Shown: piece after piece, positions 39,543-43,107 of the stretch
How positions within the stretch are numbered: position 1 is the first letter of the stretch
Layout: each line of letters starts with the position of its first letter
Assembly: GCA_913041415.1 (NCBI GenBank)
Contig: CAJWHS010000012.1
Location: 1-43,107 of the forward strand
Length of the DNA stretch: 43,107 nucleotides
Source: an uncultured Acidimicrobiaceae bacterium
GTDB lineage: Bacteria; Actinomycetota; Acidimicrobiia; Acidimicrobiales; Aldehydirespiratoraceae
Direction: 5' to 3'
Notes under the pieces: model-generated
Told to the model about the DNA's origin: nothing
The model's input: only the letters and a program-made list of their open reading frames with translations
The model's database searches: none
Translations under genes and position numbers: made by a program

Positions 39543-40112
39543 ATGGATCCCGCTGCGCTTGCTCGACCCCATAACCCCACCGACTACGTCGTTCCCACAC
39601 TGGACGGCTCAGGGCCGAAGGCTACCCATGTGCCGAAGGGTGTCACCGGTCCCGACGCGTCGTGGAACGTCTGGCCGCTGCGCATCCTCGATGGGTGTCG
39701 CGAGCCCCTCGTCGACGGCGCCGCTGATCTGCGTGGTGTCTGGGAGTGCTACGAGGGCCCGATGAAGGGTCACGTCGAACGGATCGAACAGGCGGGGAAC
39801 CGCATCACGATCACCACCGGCGGCCTGGTCCATGACATGTTCTGCGACGGCACGCTCGAGAACGGCGTCAATGACACGGCCGGCATCGGTGGCCGCAAAA
39901 TCCGGGTTGCGGCTCGGTGGAACAAGGGCGTGCACAAGCTCCGGCCGTGGAACACCGTCGTGGCGGTCACCCGCCGGCTCGACCCGGAAAGCAGCGACAT
40001 GATCTGGCGCTACGGCCGCCGTATCAACCGCCTCCGACGGCTGACCGAGCCGCCGTTCGACCACCCGGCGACCCGCACCGCTGCCGAAGCGGCCGGTACC
40101 CTGCCGGACTGA
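39543..40112 (+). CDS. Protein of unknown function, beta-rich
   Basis: The protein has 189 residues. No family is recognised. A likely beta-sheet segment reads GVWECYEGPMKGHVERIEQ and ITITTGGLVHDMFCDGTLENGV, followed by RKIRVAARWNKGVHKLRPW, WRYGRRINRLRR and a tail. The pattern resembles small lipocalin-like sheets that bind a ligand, but this is weak. There is no signal peptide. ATG 39543 has AGAGGAG 5-6 bases upstream, one of the few true Shine-Dalgarno sites here. It is convergent with the alcohol dehydrogenase. Confidence 0.7.
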   Translation: MDPAALARPHNPTDYVVPTLDGSGPKATHVPKGVTGPDASWNVWPLRILDGCREPLVDGAADLRGVWECYEGPMKGHVERIEQAGNRITITTGGLVHDMFCDGTLENGVNDTAGIGGRKIRVAARWNKGVHKLRPWNTVVAVTRRLDPESSDMIWRYGRRINRLRRLTEPPFDHPATRTAAEAAGTLPD

Positions 40113-40121
40113 TCAGCGCGA

Positions 40122-41231
40122 TCAGTCGAAGACGATCACACCTCGCCCCACGCCGCCGCTCAACATCGCATCACAGGCCTCATTGATCTCGTCGAGGCGA
40201 TAACGCTCGGTCACCAAACGATCAATCGGTAACCGTCCGTCGAGATAACGCTGGGCGTAGTCGACGAAATCGCGGGCCGTATCGGCAGAGCCAAAGATCG
40301 ATCCGGTCAGCACCTTCTCCCGCCGGATGAACTCGGCCGCATCCACCTCAAAGGCGGTTCCGTTTGAGGGGATGCCGACGAGTACGGCGGTGCCGGCCGG
40401 CGCAAGACAGTCGAGGAGAACCGACTCGATCGAGGCAAGACCAACGGCATCGAAGACGTGGTCAACGCCTCGCCCATCCGTGGCTTCACGGATCGCCGAC
40501 ACGGCGTCGGTGAGATCGTCCGTGATGACGACATCGGTCGCACCGAAACTGCGACACATGGCGTCCTTGTCGGGATTGCGGTCGATCACCACGATGCGGC
40601 TTGCGCCGGCGAGAACCGCTCCCATCACCGTCGACAGGCCAACCCCTCCCCCACCGAAGATCGCCACCGTGTCCCCAGCGGCGACCTTCGCCTTTTTGAG
40701 CACGGCACCGACCCCGGTCGTCACACCACACCCGATCAACGCCGAGATTTCGAACGGGACATCGGGCATCTTCACACAGCTGAAGGCAGGCACGATCGAG
40801 TGCGTTGCCCACGTCGAGATCGCCGCGAGGTGAAAGACAGGTTTCCCGGACGCATCGACCATCCGACGGGTGCCGTCGGGCATCAGACCGGCCCAGAGAT
40901 TGGGCAGATGGGTCTGGCAGAGGTTGGGCGATCCGCGTTCGCACTCTCGGCAAGCGCCACACGCGGGGATCCAGCTGAGAGCGACGTGATCACCGATGGC
41001 GAGGCCGGTGACACCGGGGCCGAGTTCCGCCACGACACCGGAGCCCTCGTGCCCGAGGACCGCAGGAAGATCGATCACCGAGTCACCGGTGACACAGTGC
41101 CAGTCGCTGTGACAGACGCCCGAGGCCTTCATCTCGACCAGCACCTCACCCTCCCGGGGCCGGGCGAGCGTGAGCGACTCGACCGACAAGGGAGCGTTCA
41201 CGGCCCGGAGGACGGCGGCATAGATCTGCAC
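40122..41231 (-). CDS. Zinc-dependent alcohol dehydrogenase, class III-like
   Basis: The protein has 369 residues from GTG 41231. Catalytic zinc ligands are Cys40 (GVCHSD) and His61 (GHEGSG). The structural zinc loop has Cys91, 94, 97 and 105 (CGACRECERGSPNLC). The NAD-binding motif is FGGGGVGLSTVMGAVLAGA. It resembles aryl-alcohol and S-(hydroxymethyl)thiol dehydrogenases of actinobacteria. A mycothiol-dependent formaldehyde dehydrogenase role would fit a region that demethylates osmolytes, but this is inference. TACACT (minus reading of 41240..41245) ends 8 bases before the GTG, so the 25-residue extension to ATG 41306 is unlikely. Confidence 0.9.
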   Translation of the reverse strand: MQIYAAVLRAVNAPLSVESLTLARPREGEVLVEMKASGVCHSDWHCVTGDSVIDLPAVLGHEGSGVVAELGPGVTGLAIGDHVALSWIPACGACRECERGSPNLCQTHLPNLWAGLMPDGTRRMVDASGKPVFHLAAISTWATHSIVPAFSCVKMPDVPFEISALIGCGVTTGVGAVLKKAKVAAGDTVAIFGGGGVGLSTVMGAVLAGASRIVVIDRNPDKDAMCRSFGATDVVITDDLTDAVSAIREATDGRGVDHVFDAVGLASIESVLLDCLAPAGTAVLVGIPSNGTAFEVDAAEFIRREKVLTGSIFGSADTARDFVDYAQRYLDGRLPIDRLVTERYRLDEINEACDAMLSGGVGRGVIVFD

Positions 41232-41432
41232 GGCGTCGGAGTGTAGGGCCACGCCGTGCGAGAACTGCCGTATCCGCACCTCCAGCGACGTGTTCGAGGT
41301 CGCCATTCATTGGCTGTCGGTCACTAGCTTCGCGCCACGACTCCCACCAGAACACGTCTGCAGCGCGCCAAGGGGTACGACCCGGAGCCGTTGTCGGGGA
41401 CTGAGCCGTCGACGAGTGCCAGACTGCTCGTC

Positions 41433-42305
41433 GTGAGCACCGCTGAACGACGAGCCGCCTTCGCCGACCGGGTCCGGGCCCGGGAATTCTGCCATGCGCC
41501 GGGCGTGTACGACATGGTGTCGGCCAAGGTCGCCGACAGCGTCGGCTTCGATGCGTTGTACATGAGTGGCTACGGCATCTCGGCCTCACACCTCGGTCTC
41601 CCCGACGCCGGGCTCGCCTCATTTGCGGAGATGCTCGATCGAGCGCGCACGATCGCCGGCGGCACCCAAACGCCGCTCATCGCCGATGCCGACACCGGCT
41701 TCGGAGGCCTCGTCAACGTCCGCCACACCGTCCAGGGCTACGAGCAGGCCGGGGTTGCGGCGATCCAACTCGAGGATCAGGACTTCCCGAAGAAGTGCGG
41801 GCACGCCACCGGACGAACGGTGATTCCGACCGACGAGATGGTCAGGAAGGTGGCGGTCGCCGTCGAGAGCCGGACACGCGACGACTTCCTCATCATCGCC
41901 CGTACTGACGCCCGCTCGTCACTCGGCATCGACGAGGCGATCGCACGGGGCCAGGCTTACGCCGCCGCCGGCGCCGACGTCGTCTTTGTTGAGTCTCCCG
42001 AATCAGAGGACGAGTTCGCACAAGTCGTCGCGGAGATCGACGCTCCAGTGCTCGCCAACATGGTCGAAGGTGGTTTCTCGCCGCTGCTTTCGGCGGACCG
42101 ACTCGCCGAGCTCGGCGTGACGATCGGGTTGTTTCCGGTCACGGCGCTACTCGCCGTGACCGCCCAGCTGCAGGCGGTCTACCGGCGACTCCGCGCCGAT
42201 GGCATCGGCCCCACTCCCGGCGACGACATGCGATCGATCAGTGACCTACATGGACTCATGGGGCTGGACGAGGTTCAACAGTTCGAGGAGCGCTGGAACG
42301 ACTGA
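41433..42305 (+). CDS. Isocitrate lyase/PEP mutase family enzyme
   Basis: The protein has 290 residues. The TIM-barrel enzyme has PGVYDMVSAKVAD, the Mg-binding ADADTGFGG (Asp85/Asp87), the gating-loop KKCGH (residues 120-124) that supplies the catalytic Cys of the lyases, and IIARTDARSS. KKCGH supports a lyase of the methylisocitrate, dimethylmalate or oxaloacetate type over a phosphonomutase. The substrate is unknown. GTG 41433 follows CAGACT (41420..41425) by 7 bases, the same variant element as the gene at 27738. It is divergent from the alcohol dehydrogenase. Confidence 0.88.
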   Translation: MSTAERRAAFADRVRAREFCHAPGVYDMVSAKVADSVGFDALYMSGYGISASHLGLPDAGLASFAEMLDRARTIAGGTQTPLIADADTGFGGLVNVRHTVQGYEQAGVAAIQLEDQDFPKKCGHATGRTVIPTDEMVRKVAVAVESRTRDDFLIIARTDARSSLGIDEAIARGQAYAAAGADVVFVESPESEDEFAQVVAEIDAPVLANMVEGGFSPLLSADRLAELGVTIGLFPVTALLAVTAQLQAVYRRLRADGIGPTPGDDMRSISDLHGLMGLDEVQQFEERWND

Positions 42306-42334
42306 TCGAGGTAGGCCCGAACCGGCGCTGACCG

Positions 42335-43107
42335 TTACTTCGCTTCGGACCAACGATCGACACCAGTCACATCGGCTACGAACCGGACGTCGGGTTCCGG
42401 CGACCAGTAGTGGGCGGCCTCCCCCACTGCGGCATCGACCATCGCCGCCGCGTCATCGGCAGCGTCGGCGGGGACGTGCACGAGCAACTCGTCGTGCAGG
42501 CAGAGCACGACCTCAGCACCGAGCGCCCGACCCCGACGGCGGACCGTGATCGCCCACACCTTGAAGAATTCGGCCGCTGCGCCCTGGATCACGGCGTTGC
42601 GGGCATAACGGCCTCGTGCTGCGGCAACCGACACCGCTCGGTCGAGGTCGCCTTCGATGGACGGATCGGTCCACATCCGGACCCGACGCCCACCGCTGGT
42701 GAAGACATCTCGCCCGACCTTGCCTGATTCGGCAGCCTCCTCGAGCAAACCCATCGCAATCGGATAGCTCTTCTGCAACCCGGTGAGCGCCCCCGCCGAC
42801 TCACCCGTCGTCGCGCCGTACATCGCGCCGAGTACGGCCACCTTCGCAATGTCGCGTTCGACACCGAGCGCCCGGGCGATCGGGGCGTAGAGGTCGTCTT
42901 GGCGGGTCGCGTCGATCAGGCGACGATCACCGGACACGGCGGCGAGCACGCGGGGCTCGATCTGGCCGAGGTCGGCTCGCACGATGCGATGACCGGGCTC
43001 GGCGGCGACAATCGGTCGCATGGTCGATGGAAGATTGTGGAGGCCGGCCGATGCCGACATGCGTCCAGCGGCGCCCACCGAACTCGCCCACTCGCCACGA
43101 AGCCGGC
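42335..43107 (-). CDS. Family A DNA polymerase with 3'-5' exonuclease type, C-terminal part
   Basis: This is the C-terminal ~257 residues; the gene continues past the right end of the window. The in-frame sequence from the edge reads RLRGEWASSVGAAGRMSAS. Polymerase motif A is VRADLGQIEPRVLAA, the O-helix region is DIAKVAVLGAMYGATTGES, and motif C is LCLHDELLVHVP. This wording (ADLGQIEPR, LGAMYGATTG) is that of the short actinobacterial bifunctional exonuclease/polymerase proteins, not the main PolA. They are thought to act in repair. It is convergent with the PEP mutase family gene. Confidence 0.88.
   Translation of the reverse strand, partial: RLRGEWASSVGAAGRMSASAGLHNLPSTMRPIVAAEPGHRIVRADLGQIEPRVLAAVSGDRRLIDATRQDDLYAPIARALGVERDIAKVAVLGAMYGATTGESAGALTGLQKSYPIAMGLLEEAAESGKVGRDVFTSGGRRVRMWTDPSIEGDLDRAVSVAAARGRYARNAVIQGAAAEFFKVWAITVRRRGRALGAEVVLCLHDELLVHVPADAADDAAAMVDAAVGEAAHYWSPEPDVRFVADVTGVDRWSEAK

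Noticed and set aside
1-43107. CRISPR arrays, insertion sequences, prophage or defence systems
   Set aside because: I found no regularly spaced repeats, cas genes, transposases, phage structural genes or recognised defence genes on either strand.

Overview
The window is high-GC DNA (about 65% G+C where I counted) that reads as an actinobacterial chromosome, most likely an uncultured marine or aquatic member of the class Acidimicrobiia. The evidence is a CrgA-type septation protein, a 189-residue Dcd of the mycobacterial dCTP deaminase/dUTPase type, the actinobacterial type of short family A polymerase, TTGTCCACA DnaA boxes, many GTG starts, and a strong leaderless-promoter signature. The genus is an inference and I cannot settle it. 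The first ~100 bases do not belong with the rest: they are 35% G+C and encode a piece of a flavin amine oxidase from some other genome, so the left end is probably an assembly chimera.

Layout. 0.1-5.1 kb: MOSC protein, small lipoprotein, DoxX, a thiolase-fold protein that has lost its catalytic residues, a zinc-ribbon membrane protein, crgA preceded by an inverted pair of DnaA boxes, and a tdk-dcd thymidylate operon on the minus strand. 5.1-6.9 kb: a decayed DMSP-lyase-family cupin gene with a perfect 22-bp hairpin, tRNA-Gly(CCC), and a locally low-GC phosphatase gene. 6.9-18 kb: M81/MlrC peptidase, K+ channel, aminoglycoside-phosphotransferase-like protein, methyltransferase, sucrose phosphorylase, amine oxidase, PhyH dioxygenase, enoyl-CoA hydratase, a class V aminotransferase and a lone cyclic-nucleotide-binding protein.

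18-27 kb is the most interesting part. It holds a Rieske oxygenase gene broken by two nonsense codons and a frameshift, a 16-bp palindromic operator at its start, a TetR gene that has an ACG where its start should be and a TGA in place of a Trp codon, an SDR, a Lin0512 protein, a serine hydrolase, a DUF427 protein, an intact DmdA-like DMSP demethylase (GcvT fold) with its own palindrome, a second class V aminotransferase and a DAO-type flavoenzyme. Together these look like a module for methylated osmolytes (DMSP, glycine betaine, sarcosine) feeding C1 units to tetrahydrofolate. One branch has decayed and the DmdA branch is kept.

27-43 kb: YaaA, a dimethylformamidase-large-subunit homologue, Ser/Thr dehydratase, AroQ, a pncB-pncA-membrane protein NAD-salvage operon, an ABC exporter, an MFS transporter, PlsC, a 54-residue coupled protein, an alpha/beta hydrolase, an acyl-CoA dehydrogenase, a protein of unknown function, a zinc alcohol dehydrogenase, a PEP mutase/isocitrate lyase family enzyme, and the C-terminal part of a family A DNA polymerase running off the right end.

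Across the window at least 23 genes have a TAnnnT hexamer ending 5-8 bases before the start codon and no Shine-Dalgarno sequence. This is the arrangement expected for leaderless mRNAs, and I used it to choose several starts.
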